From: JADHUC01 sp964617665
Lineage (GTDB): Bacteria; Planctomycetota; Planctomycetia; Pirellulales; Pirellulaceae
Direction of reading: 5' to 3'
Length of the DNA: 11,632 bases
NCBI GenBank assembly: GCA_964617665.1
Contig: CAZUAH010000441.1
Location: forward strand, 1-11,632
Under the pieces are notes generated by a model that ran no database searches, was not told the DNA's origin, and was given only the letters and a program-made list of their open reading frames with translations. Shown in pieces: positions 1 to 6,317 of the stretch. The position numbers and the translations under genes are program-made. The stretch's first letter is position 1. Every line of letters starts with the position of its first letter.

Positions 1-17
1 GTGGTTTTGTCCAACAT
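1..17 (-). CDS. Start of a gene running off the left edge (possibly DsrK/HdrD-like)
   Basis: On the minus strand an ATG at 17-15 follows AGGGAG by 9 nt, and reads MLDKT before the window ends. It starts 42 nt after the stop of the cytochrome b gene, so it is probably the next gene of the same operon. Only five codons are visible, so no family can be seen. In other genomes DsrM-like cytochromes b are usually followed by DsrK, an HdrD-like iron-sulfur subunit. That identity is inferred from context only. Confidence 0.4.
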
Positions 18-59
18 ATTGGTGGTCTCCCTAACCGGCCTAGAACTCCGGCGTTTCTC

Positions 60-785
60 TTACTGTTTGCGAAGGAGTTGATGAGTAAAGAAAATCCCGC
101 CGAAGTGCAAAAGCTTGCTGAAGGGCAGGCATAGGATCAGAAGAAGCGCCAAGCACATGTGAATCAAAAACACGTTGTGCTGCAGGGCTGCTGCCCCCAT
201 GATGTCGCCGAACGACGCAAGACTGAGAAAATACTCTCTCGAATTCGCCAGGTCGAAATGCTGGGCGTCGCTGAATCGCATCAGATCGCCAGTAATAATG
301 ATGGCCGCGATCAGAAGCAGGGCCAAGTAGTCGGCCGCGCCGGTGATTTCGCGCACACGGGGCAACATCATTCGCCGAACCAGAAGCAGAATCGTAGCCA
401 GCAGGATCACCACGCCGGCACCGCCGCCAGCCGCGCCGGACATGGCCTTGATGCCCTCTTCGCTCATCCCCATCGCCCCTAGCGTGCTATCGATTAGCCC
501 GGTGAAGACGCGAAAGTGGCCGAGGAATATCAGTAGCAGCACCGCGTGGAAGACCCAGGCGATAATCCATAAGGTCCGGTCGCCGTTGAACAGGCTCTTG
601 AACAGCACGGCCTCCTTCACCGTGTTCATGGTGTTGCTCTTGTTGTCCTCTGGGGCCGGAAATAGCGTCATCGGTGGCGAGGCCAACTTTCTCCAAACCT
701 GGATACGATAAGCCATGCCGACCACAAACACTACAAGCGCTACGTAGGGTAGAATTACCCCTACGATAAACCTCACAATCTCCAT
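60..785 (-). CDS. NarI/DsrM-like dihaem cytochrome b membrane subunit
   Basis: A 241-residue integral membrane protein with about five to six hydrophobic segments (near residues 5-28, 72-97, 122-137, 150-168, 188-222). It matches the respiratory nitrate reductase gamma / DsrM / TmcC family, which passes electrons between membrane quinones and a cytoplasmic iron-sulfur partner through two b haems. Four histidines support this: H80 and H90 are 10 apart and H209 and H227 are 18 apart, the spacings of the NarI haem ligands. The start has AGAGGA 8 nt upstream. It lies 77 nt after the DsrC-like gene with another start close behind it. No nitrate reductase alpha or beta gene is seen, and a DsrC-like neighbour argues for a DsrMK-type heterodisulfide or sulfur-redox complex over nitrate respiration. 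Family is confident; DsrM versus NarI rests on context. Confidence 0.85.
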   Translation of the reverse strand: MEIVRFIVGVILPYVALVVFVVGMAYRIQVWRKLASPPMTLFPAPEDNKSNTMNTVKEAVLFKSLFNGDRTLWIIAWVFHAVLLLIFLGHFRVFTGLIDSTLGAMGMSEEGIKAMSGAAGGGAGVVILLATILLLVRRMMLPRVREITGAADYLALLLIAAIIITGDLMRFSDAQHFDLANSREYFLSLASFGDIMGAAALQHNVFLIHMCLALLLILCLPFSKLLHFGGIFFTHQLLRKQ

Positions 786-822
786 GCTATGAATCCTCTG
801 TGCAAAGGGTACGCTAAAGTCT

Positions 823-841
823 GGCGAGATGCTGCCTCGCC
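823..841. other. Hairpin between the dsrC-like and cytochrome b genes
   Basis: GGCGAG and CTCGCC form a 6-bp stem with a 7-nt loop in the 77-nt gap between two genes of the minus-strand operon. In the minus transcript no T-run follows, so it is unlikely to terminate; it could be a processing or stability hairpin. On the plus strand a T-rich stretch follows, but there is no plus-strand gene to terminate. Confidence 0.3.
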
Positions 842-862
842 TTTTCTCTGTAAATCAATAAC

Positions 863-1192
863 TCAAAGGCATCCCGAAGGACGCGGCAGGCCGGCCAAGC
901 GATACGCCCCCTTGGCCACCCCACACGGAAACAAACGACAAACCTCCGCCCTGCTAACACCAGTCTCTTTGCAGATCCGGACCACCGGTGGGCCGGAGGC
1001 GTGCTCCAAATAGTAGTCCTTGACGAATTCGATAATCCGCCAGTGGTTATCGGTCAGCGGGCCGATATCGTTCATCTCGGCCAGCGTCTCCGCCGTAGAC
1101 CTGTTCCACCCGGACATGGTTTTCAGAAATCCATCCTCATCTAGGCTTCCCTCGATATTCGGATCGGTGGTCGGAACTCGTTCTTCAGTCAT
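863..1192 (-). CDS. DsrC/TusE-family sulfur-carrier protein, CysB replaced by Tyr
   Basis: A 109-residue protein of the DsrC/TusE/RspA family. The family hallmarks are GFL..MSGWN near residues 21-30, LTDNHWRIIEFVKDYY at 46-61, and the C-terminal arm AKGAYRLAGLPRPSGCL. These proteins carry sulfur on the penultimate Cys (CysA), here C108. True DsrC has a second arm cysteine (CysB) 11 residues earlier, where this protein has Y97; by that criterion it is TusE-like. It has extra cysteines at C74, C85 and C90. The start at 1192 is preferred over an ATG eight codons upstream because AAAGGA sits 6 nt before it. It is 23 nt downstream of the regulator gene and upstream of a DsrM-like cytochrome, which suggests a role in respiratory or dissimilatory sulfur redox chemistry, not tRNA thiolation. 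The family is certain; the role is inference. Confidence 0.9.
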   Translation of the reverse strand: MTEERVPTTDPNIEGSLDEDGFLKTMSGWNRSTAETLAEMNDIGPLTDNHWRIIEFVKDYYLEHASGPPVVRICKETGVSRAEVCRLFPCGVAKGAYRLAGLPRPSGCL

Positions 1193-1215
1193 CGTTGGTC
1201 CTTTCCGGTCCTGCA

Positions 1216-2022
1216 CTACAGTGTGCCGCTCTCCGCCGGCAGGTAATCGACGGGGAAGCTGTTGATCACGTCCGCGATCTCGTTTATTCGGAACGGTTTC
1301 TCTATGACGCCGACGATCAGACTACTCGTCGGTCTGTCATTTCTTCTGCGTGTTCCGTTTCGTGGCACGACCAAGATGATTCTCAGACCCGGAATCCGCG
1401 GGTCGTCCGACATTGCATCCAGGAGTTCCCTATCGCCGGTCGCGAGCAATTCTTCGTCAACCGCTGCGAAGGCTGGCCGGAAATCCTGAATGATTGCCGA
1501 GGCGTCGTATGAGTTACGGGCAAACCGCAGCACGATGCTGTCGCTGTCCTCTTCGGCAAGCCGTGAGATCAGGCCCTCGTCCGAAGTGAGTACCAAAACG
1601 TTCGTTGCGAGTCCTTTCACACGGCGATAGTAGACGCAATCCTGGCAAGAGCTTTGGCAGAATCGCTTCGCGTGTCCGACATCCTGCTCGAGCCCGGCCA
1701 TCATGAAGCAACGCCGAGCGCGGACCCGATAGACCACACACTGTTTGCAGTCCTCGGTTACCGCCCCCCGATCGCCCAGATATTCCCAACACCGCAAATC
1801 CGGCGCATGGCAATCGGAGAACCGCTGGTCGGAAGGGTGAGTAGCACCGCGCGTAGTAATCAAGGGCTCCAGATGCCGGCGCTCGATGCGAAAGTGACCA
1901 CCGGCAGTTCTAGCTGCTTCGAGTCGGCCTTTGCGGATCCATTTAAGAATCGTGTCTGGAGTGACGGAGCAGAGTTTCGCCGCCTGGCCGGTCGTCAAGA
2001 AAGAAGGATCTTGGCTTGTCAT
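1216..2022 (-). CDS. HTH regulator with cysteine cluster and receiver-like domain
   Basis: A 268-residue protein in three parts. Residues 8-55 are a MerR/excisionase-type winged HTH (LTTGQAAKLC..TPDTILKWIRKGRLEA, then RTAGGHFRI). Residues 71-134 hold eight cysteines in the order CWEY, CxxC followed by VVYR, CF, then FCxxxCxxC. Residues 141-255 resemble a response-regulator receiver, with SDE after strand 1, D189 at the phosphoacceptor position and K242 in EKPF. The cysteine part resembles the CWE-type Cys-rich domains of signalling proteins and could bind iron-sulfur or zinc, or sense thiol redox state; this is inference. The upstream ATG at 2121 is unlikely because it lies before a good promoter, and the paralogue at 2344-3129 begins at the equivalent residue. 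It is the first gene of the DsrC/DsrM operon and probably controls it. No histidine kinase is visible nearby. Confidence 0.85.
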   Translation of the reverse strand: MTSQDPSFLTTGQAAKLCSVTPDTILKWIRKGRLEAARTAGGHFRIERRHLEPLITTRGATHPSDQRFSDCHAPDLRCWEYLGDRGAVTEDCKQCVVYRVRARRCFMMAGLEQDVGHAKRFCQSSCQDCVYYRRVKGLATNVLVLTSDEGLISRLAEEDSDSIVLRFARNSYDASAIIQDFRPAFAAVDEELLATGDRELLDAMSDDPRIPGLRIILVVPRNGTRRRNDRPTSSLIVGVIEKPFRINEIADVINSFPVDYLPAESGTL

Positions 2023-2343
2023 TGCTCTGACCAGTCTGCCTTTTATGGTTAAAGCAGTCTCTAACGCCAGTTGTCGTGATGATATCAGCTTTTTAGTGGA
2101 TATGTCAATCTTGCAACCCAATAATTCCCAGACCCAGCCACTTACAGAAGGAATGCAGTATGGATATTATCGAAATGCGACTGGCGTGAACTCGGCTTCT
2201 TGGTGCCGAATAACAACCACTATTACATGACAACACCAGCTCACACTAACCATTAATTGCTAGGCATGCACTTGCACTAATGCGATGCGCGACGTAAAAA
2301 TGCAGAAAGCCAATACGAAAATAGAGAAAACACATCGAATACT
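2023..2343. promoter_or_regulatory. Divergent regulatory region between the two HTH paralogues
   Basis: A 321-bp AT-rich intergenic stretch between the divergent start codons. Besides the promoter at 2079-2108 it holds an inverted repeat TCGGC-8 nt-GCCGA at 2192-2209 and several ATGCA/TTGCAC words between 2263 and 2305. A weak plus-strand pair, TTGCAC (2272-2277) and TAAAAA (2295-2300) with 17 nt between, might serve the rightward gene. Binding sites for one or both regulators are expected here, but no operator can be assigned from one sequence. Confidence 0.45.
2079..2108 (-). promoter_or_regulatory. Sigma70-type promoter of the regulator-dsrC-cytochrome operon
   Basis: On the minus strand TTGACA (2108-2103) is separated by 18 nt from TATCAT (2084-2079). 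The -35 is perfect and the -10 has one mismatch. Transcription would start near 2072, leaving about 50 nt of leader before the ATG at 2022. This is the best promoter match in the window and rules against the ATG at 2121. Confidence 0.6.
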
Positions 2344-3129
2344 ATGGAATCCGACTTACTTACGACTGGGCAAGCTGCCAAATTCTGCGGTGTTACACCG
2401 GACGCCGTGCTGAAGTGGATCAGAAATGGAAAACTCCCCGCCAGCCGAACCGCTGGTGGTCATTTCCGCATTTCCCGAAGGAATCTGGATGCGCTGGGAT
2501 ACGGCGAACGGGACGCGAGTGATAAAGCCCTAGCCGACGCGTTCGATTCAGCCTCGATGCCAACGCATTGCTGGGAGTATTTCTGCCGAAGTACGTCACC
2601 GTCCGAGACCTGCAAGAAATGCGTCGTGTACCGTGCTAGGATCGAGAAATGTTACGAAGTCGCCGAGTTGGGCGATACGATCGGGCACGAGGGCCGCTTC
2701 TGCCACGCGACCTGCGAGAACTGTTCATTCTTCCGGGCCTGCAACGGGCTGGCTTCGATGGTGCTTGTGGTAACGAGCGACGAAGCGTTGATCGGCAGGC
2801 TAACGGCCCAGGTCGACTCGGACGACCTAGTATTGCGTTTCGCGCGGGGCGGATACGAAAGCTCAATGCTCATCGAGACGTTTCATCCGACCGTCGCCGT
2901 GCTGGATAGCGCGATGCCCGAGGTGAAAGACGGCCGCTTGGTGGATTCGATGATCCAGGATGAACGAATCCCTGGCGTGAAAGTCATTATCGCCCTACGC
3001 AAAGGCGACAAAGCGCCGCCGGGCCGCGAAGCGATGGTGATGCCCGCCCCGTTTACCGTCAAGAAAATCGAACGACTCGTGCAAACGGTTGTTCGTCCAG
3101 CCGGCGCTCTGGAGGATGGGGAAGACTAG
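2344..3129 (+). CDS. Second HTH / cysteine-cluster / receiver-like regulator
   Basis: A 261-residue paralogue of the 1216-2022 protein with the same three-part layout: HTH at 6-53, cysteine cluster at 76-133 (C76, C81, C90, C93, C103, C120, C124, C127, C133) and receiver-like domain at 138-250. The HTH segments are nearly identical, including the GGHFRI wing. D188 sits at the phosphoacceptor position, but the conserved receiver lysine is gone: KPF in the other copy is APF here (A235). It may therefore signal without phosphorylation. The start has no clear ribosome binding site, so expression may be low, though the protein begins right at the HTH as its paralogue does. It is transcribed away from the dsrC-like operon across a shared intergenic region. 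It probably regulates the same targets, perhaps as a partner or antagonist; this is inference. Confidence 0.85.
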   Translation: MESDLLTTGQAAKFCGVTPDAVLKWIRNGKLPASRTAGGHFRISRRNLDALGYGERDASDKALADAFDSASMPTHCWEYFCRSTSPSETCKKCVVYRARIEKCYEVAELGDTIGHEGRFCHATCENCSFFRACNGLASMVLVVTSDEALIGRLTAQVDSDDLVLRFARGGYESSMLIETFHPTVAVLDSAMPEVKDGRLVDSMIQDERIPGVKVIIALRKGDKAPPGREAMVMPAPFTVKKIERLVQTVVRPAGALEDGED

Positions 3130-3173
3130 CTCGCAGGGCGTTCGAACGGCGGAAAAAGTTCAACGCTTCTGTT

Positions 3174-3476
3174 CTACCGATTGTTCCCCAACTGCTCCAG
3201 TCGCAATGTGCCGCTGGGTCGTGCAGTTAGATCGTCGGGCCGCCAAGGCAAGTGTATCCGAAGGTCGAGCGTCTGTGGCGAATCGGCGTCCCGGTCGTCC
3301 GCTTCCGATTGCTCTTGGTGCCGCAGAGGATCGAAGACGATGCGCATCGGAGCGTTGCCGCGTTCGTCGTCGAACGTCGTCGTTGAATGAGCGAACACGA
3401 TTCGGTCTCGACCCGCGGATCTCATAGTGCCTTGTACTCGCAATTGAAGCAGTCGCCGCAACCAGCCCGGTCCCAT
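3174..3476 (-). pseudogene. Possible remnant of a protein-coding gene, unrecognised
   Basis: The minus-strand frame ending at 3174 reads like real protein in its middle and end (RIVFAHSTTTF, APMRIVFDPLR, LDLRIHLPWRPDDL), and stays open upstream to a TAA at 3588. The ATG at 3476 has no ribosome binding site. The reading continues sensibly a few codons above it (CLIENVRAP), so the ATG is probably not the true start. The frame runs into the tandem repeat at 3541-3586, which suggests that the 5' part was lost or replaced. I do not recognise the family. It could equally be chance reading of GC-rich DNA. Confidence 0.3.
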
Positions 3477-3540
3477 GGGAGCGCGAACGTTTTCTATTAA
3501 GCAACTTCCAACCCAGTTAGAATGGGGCCTCCAAACCCCG

Positions 3541-3586
3541 AGCGCTGTAATTTCTGACCGATCAGCGCTGCACTTCCTGACCGGTG
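3541..3586. repeat. Degenerate 23-bp tandem repeat, IS21-end-like
   Basis: Two adjacent 23-bp units, 3541-3563 and 3564-3586, share 18 of 23 bases. Each starts with AGCGCTG and carries CTGACCG near its end. Read on the minus strand, the units give GGTCAGGAAGTGC and GGTCAGAAATTAC, which resemble the repeated terminal motifs of IS21-family elements as I remember them. No istA or istB gene is present, so this would be a solo end or a deletion scar. Confidence 0.45.
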
Positions 3587-3713
3587 TTTAGACCAGGCTC
3601 AAGCGCGTCCGCTTCAGCCTAGCCAAGTGGTGTACGACGACACTGAATACTGCGTCGTTCAAGACGCATACGGGTCGATGCACAGCCATGGATCTTGCTT
3701 GGCAAGAAAAGGA

Positions 3714-3742
3714 AACGGCCCCTAGCAGAGCTAGAGGCCGTT
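3714..3742 (-). terminator. Intrinsic terminator of the exported-protein gene
   Basis: Stem 3731-3742 pairs with 3714-3725 around a 5-nt loop. In the minus-strand RNA all 12 positions pair, with one G-U wobble, and TCCTTTTCTT follows. On the plus strand the same position is a C-A mismatch and no T-run follows, so it serves the minus strand. It lies 31 nt after the TGA at 3774-3776 but more than 220 nt after the TGA at 3966, which supports the longer form of the upstream gene. Confidence 0.75.
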
Positions 3743-3773
3743 CGTATGGCGCAAGCAATTGAAGTCTCGGGAA

Positions 3774-5330
3774 TCAATCTGCTGCAAACGCTCCGATAAC
3801 GCGGTCAAGAAGGTTTGCAGAAGCACTACCGCTGGGCAGATCTGACTTGCGGATGACGCTTTCAGTCGTTTCGATTTTGAAAGGACCGCCGTCCCATTTC
3901 ACTGTCACTTCATACTGATCAGCCAATTCCTTTGGTACTCGCCACGAGTACGAACAGGTAAAGCCTCAGCCATACCGGAATTTGCCTTGCGCGACCTTTT
4001 CTTCATCGCTGGTGATAGTGAATTCGGGTACACCCGGGCGAGTGCCATTAACCATGATGTTGCTGACGGCTTCGCCCCCTGTCCCGACGAGGGACAGGCT
4101 CAGATAAGCCACTCGGTTGCCCGCACTGCCAGAAGTGCGAGAGACTTTAACGATAGGTCTGTACGGCGGCCCGAAGGGAAGATCGATGGTTTCCCCTTCG
4201 CGAACGTTGACCGCCGTCAAACTGCTCGCCGGTCGTGCTGAGATAAACGACCAACGCGGCGTAGAGCTGTTGCTCTGAACAAGTGCCTCGCTGAGCGTAT
4301 TCAGCAGCGAACCTTCTTCTTCCTTCGCCTCCGGCTTCACGGTGCCGTCGATCGTGTATGACAGCAGTTTCCAATCGCCAACTGGCAACGGCGATTTCCC
4401 CGACTCACCTGCGGAGATCTTGAGGATCCCCTGTTCGCCCTGCATCAGGGCGCGAAAACCTTTGTTCGGGTTGCTGACATATCCGACCGGCGCCGACGAT
4501 GGCGTCAGCGTGAGCTTGTCGCCCGCAGGCGATAGCTCCATGTCGTAGAAGCGATTATCGATATTGACCAGTTTGCCTACCGGCTGTTGGACGTCGTTCA
4601 TCGTCATGTCGCTGTAGGCGTACACACCCGCGTTCGGGTCCGGATCGATGAAGATCGCGTCACCGGTTGCATCATCGAATTGCGCGTTGCTGTTGGAATC
4701 CACCAACACAATGCGTTTCTTTTCGCCGTTCAGCGTGATCTCGCCCTCGCGGTACGCCGCCCCGTAAAGATACGCGCGGCTGTAACCGGACGAGCTGGAA
4801 TACGTCCTCATGTAGAACGCGTAGTCCACCTTCGTCCCATCGACGTCAATCGTGACATCGACACGGGGAAAGTAGCTGTACGACGAAGAATTGCTTTCGG
4901 CTTTGACGGGCTCATCGTCCGTCAGATCGCCATTTCCGTTGCTGTCAAAATAGAGATGCGTGTAGCGCACTCGCGTGCTGCGAGTGGTTGTCGATGCAGA
5001 GGAATCCACATCGAACGCAAACCCAAACTCCTGGGTTCCCAGCTTGGCCACGCCCTTAAACGGACGCGCGTACTTATACTTCGGCTCTTTGACAACAACC
5101 TTCGAGAAGTCCGTTTGACCGGGCGTTCGAACGTACGATCCGTCGCGCGTGTAGAATCTCTGGTAGTAGCGCGACATAAACGCGGCGTCCTTGGACGAAC
5201 GCACTGACACGTAAGACGAGGGCAATCGCTTCGTCTTAAGGTCAAACGTCTCCGTGCGAGCGTCGCCGACGGTGATCAGCACCACCGCGACACCCGCGAG
5301 AAACTTCAGACAGGTTCTAAGTACCCTCAT
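3774..5330 (-). CDS. Exported protein with calcium-like loops, interrupted by an in-frame TGA
   Basis: The frame gives 454 residues to a TGA at 3966-3968 and then 63 more in the same frame to a TGA at 3774-3776 (518 in all if the first is read through). Residues 1-25 look like a signal peptide. D-x-N-x-N-G-D loops resembling EF-hand or dockerin calcium sites occur at 129-140 (DSNGNGDLTDDE) and, degenerate, at 211-222. The rest looks beta-rich. After the TGA the protein reads GFTCSYSWRVPKELADQY and on, clearly protein-like. The start has GGAGGA 8 nt upstream. The only cysteine outside the signal peptide is C459, four residues after the TGA at position 455. This suggests that residue 455 is normally Cys or selenocysteine. 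The function is unknown; I have no named family. It may be a true selenoprotein, or a gene cut short by one base change or sequencing error. Confidence 0.8.
3935..3951 (-). promoter_or_regulatory. SECIS-like hairpin just downstream of the in-frame TGA
   Basis: In the minus RNA, GUACUCG-UGG-CGAGUAC forms a perfect 7-bp hairpin. Its stem begins 14 nt and its loop 21 nt after the UGA at 3968-3966, and the second loop base is G. Bacterial SECIS elements lie inside the coding region with the apical loop about 16-37 nt after UGA and a G among its first two bases, so all three points fit. A short palindrome can arise by chance. Confidence 0.4.
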
Positions 5331-5601
5331 ATTGACGGTCCTCCAATGTGATAAAACGTCGGCAAGTCAGCCTGGAAAGAACTCGCAATAGCTGACACCG
5401 AGACAAAAGACTGTGCGGCAACGGTCGCCAAGACAATGCCGTCACCTACTTGCGCCATTACAAGCACTATAGACAACCGCAGCCGCATGGACAAGAAAAC
5501 CGAGGCAACATTGGCCACAATCACGGCCTGACGGGGTGCGCAGCGAGGGTCCTATGTAGTGGAGAAGGTGTAACGGCGGAATGGAATAACATAAAGCCCT
5601 G
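5331..5601. other. Intergenic leader of the exported-protein gene
   Basis: About 270 bp between the hairpin after the short LRR gene and the start of the exported-protein gene. Apart from the candidate promoter at 5466-5494, I see no gene, RNA or repeat. A minus-strand frame at 5524-5327 overlaps the next start by ATGA but has a GTG start with no ribosome site. Confidence 0.4.
5466..5494 (-). promoter_or_regulatory. Candidate sigma70 promoter of the exported-protein gene
   Basis: On the minus strand TTGTCC (5494-5489) is followed after 17 nt by TATAGT (5471-5466). The -35 has four of six consensus bases and the -10 five of six. Transcription would start near 5459, giving a leader of roughly 130 nt before the ATG at 5330. 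Confidence 0.4.
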
Positions 5602-5618
5602 CGGGCGAGCATCGCCCG
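5602..5618 (-). terminator. Probable terminator after the short LRR gene
   Basis: CGGGCGA and TCGCCCG form a perfect 7-bp stem with a 3-nt loop, 11 nt after the LRR stop codon. The minus strand continues CAGGGCTTTATGTTATT, which is T-rich but starts a few bases late, so termination may be partial. Confidence 0.45.
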
Positions 5619-5629
5619 ACCATCATCGA

Positions 5630-6277
5630 TCACCGCGTTATGATTGCCTGTGGCAGCGCAGCTTTCAGATCGTCGATGTCTGCATCGGTGAAGTTTTCGC
5701 ATCCCACGAGCTCGATCCGTTGTAGGCTCGGCAGGGCCTTCACTTGTTCCAAGCCGTCGTGGGTAATCTGCGTATGTGAGAGGTCCAATTCGCGCAGGCT
5801 CGTGAGGCAAACCACGTGCCCAAGGCCGACGTCCGTGATCTCGGTGTTCCAAAGACTCAACCGGCGCAGGCTGGACATTCCTTCCAGATGTTCAAGCCCA
5901 GCATCAGTCACATTCCCGCATCGCCACAGGTCCAATACTTCAAGGGCCCTCAGGCCGCGCACATGCTCTAAACCCGCGTCGGTGATGTCGGTGCCGCAAA
6001 GGTACAGCTCTCGAAGATCGGCCAGTCCCTTCAGGCCCACCATGTCGTCGTCGGTGACTTGGGTAAAGCTGAAATCCACCTTAACCAATGGTTGGCCGGG
6101 TGATTGCTCATCGAGCTCAAACTCACCGCCTATTCTCTGGATCGTGGCAACGGCTCGATCCTTTGGGTCCGGACGTGCCGACAGAATGTAAGCCACGAGC
6201 AGCAGGGCCATGAAAAGAACCAGCGGCCAAGCGACCGAAAACGAGTAGACCTTACCTTTCCATTTGATTATCACCAT
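5630..6277 (-). CDS. Membrane-anchored leucine-rich-repeat protein (short)
   Basis: A 215-residue protein with one N-terminal membrane segment at about residues 14-33, a linker AVATIQRIGGEFELDE at 42-57, and then about six 24-residue repeats of the type ITDAGLEHVRGLRALEVLDLW up to the C-terminus. The repeats belong to the ribonuclease-inhibitor-like LRR class common in planctomycetes, and would form a curved protein-binding surface on the far side of the membrane. No catalytic motif is seen. It lies 40 nt downstream of the DUF1080 gene on the same strand, so the two are probably co-transcribed; GGGAG lies 4 nt before the ATG, rather close. The layout matches that of the longer LRR protein at 9834-11216. 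Binding partner unknown. Confidence 0.85.
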   Translation of the reverse strand: MVIIKWKGKVYSFSVAWPLVLFMALLLVAYILSARPDPKDRAVATIQRIGGEFELDEQSPGQPLVKVDFSFTQVTDDDMVGLKGLADLRELYLCGTDITDAGLEHVRGLRALEVLDLWRCGNVTDAGLEHLEGMSSLRRLSLWNTEITDVGLGHVVCLTSLRELDLSHTQITHDGLEQVKALPSLQRIELVGCENFTDADIDDLKAALPQAIITR

Positions 6278-6317
6278 CGAACTCCCGGTTCAACGGCACT
6301 GGCGCGTCTTGGGTCTT

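Larger units (their letters stand above)
3130..3713. other. Region without a convincing gene
   Basis: Between the second regulator and the terminator at 3714 there is no ORF with a proper start, ribosome site and recognisable family. It contains the coding-looking minus-strand remnant at 3174-3476, the tandem repeat at 3541-3586, and a small hairpin TCTTGC-TTG-GCAAGA at 3693-3707 next to the terminator. The mix suggests an old insertion or deletion scar. Confidence 0.5.

Noticed and set aside
2023..2121. Longer N-terminus (ATG at 2121) for the minus-strand regulator
   Set aside because: It would start upstream of the best promoter and add 33 residues absent from the paralogue, which begins directly at the HTH.
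2261..2277. Possible sigma54 promoter (AGGCATG..TTGCAC) before the rightward regulator
   Set aside because: The GG to GC spacing is 9 nt, not the 10 that sigma54 requires, and the first base is wrong. No sigma54 activator is seen.
3774..3968. Altered genetic code (TGA as Trp or Gly) to explain the in-frame TGA
   Set aside because: Several other genes here end at TGA in sensible places (863, 1216, 5630, 9155, 9748), so TGA is a normal stop in this genome.
4587..5207. 206-residue plus-strand ORF inside the exported-protein gene
   Set aside because: It is antisense to a gene with a signal peptide and strong ribosome site. Its Val/Arg/His-rich product looks like a shadow.
5327..5524. 65-residue hydrophobic minus-strand ORF overlapping the exported-protein start by ATGA
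   Set aside because: It begins with GTG and no ribosome site, contains the candidate promoter, and its composition does not resemble a settled membrane protein.
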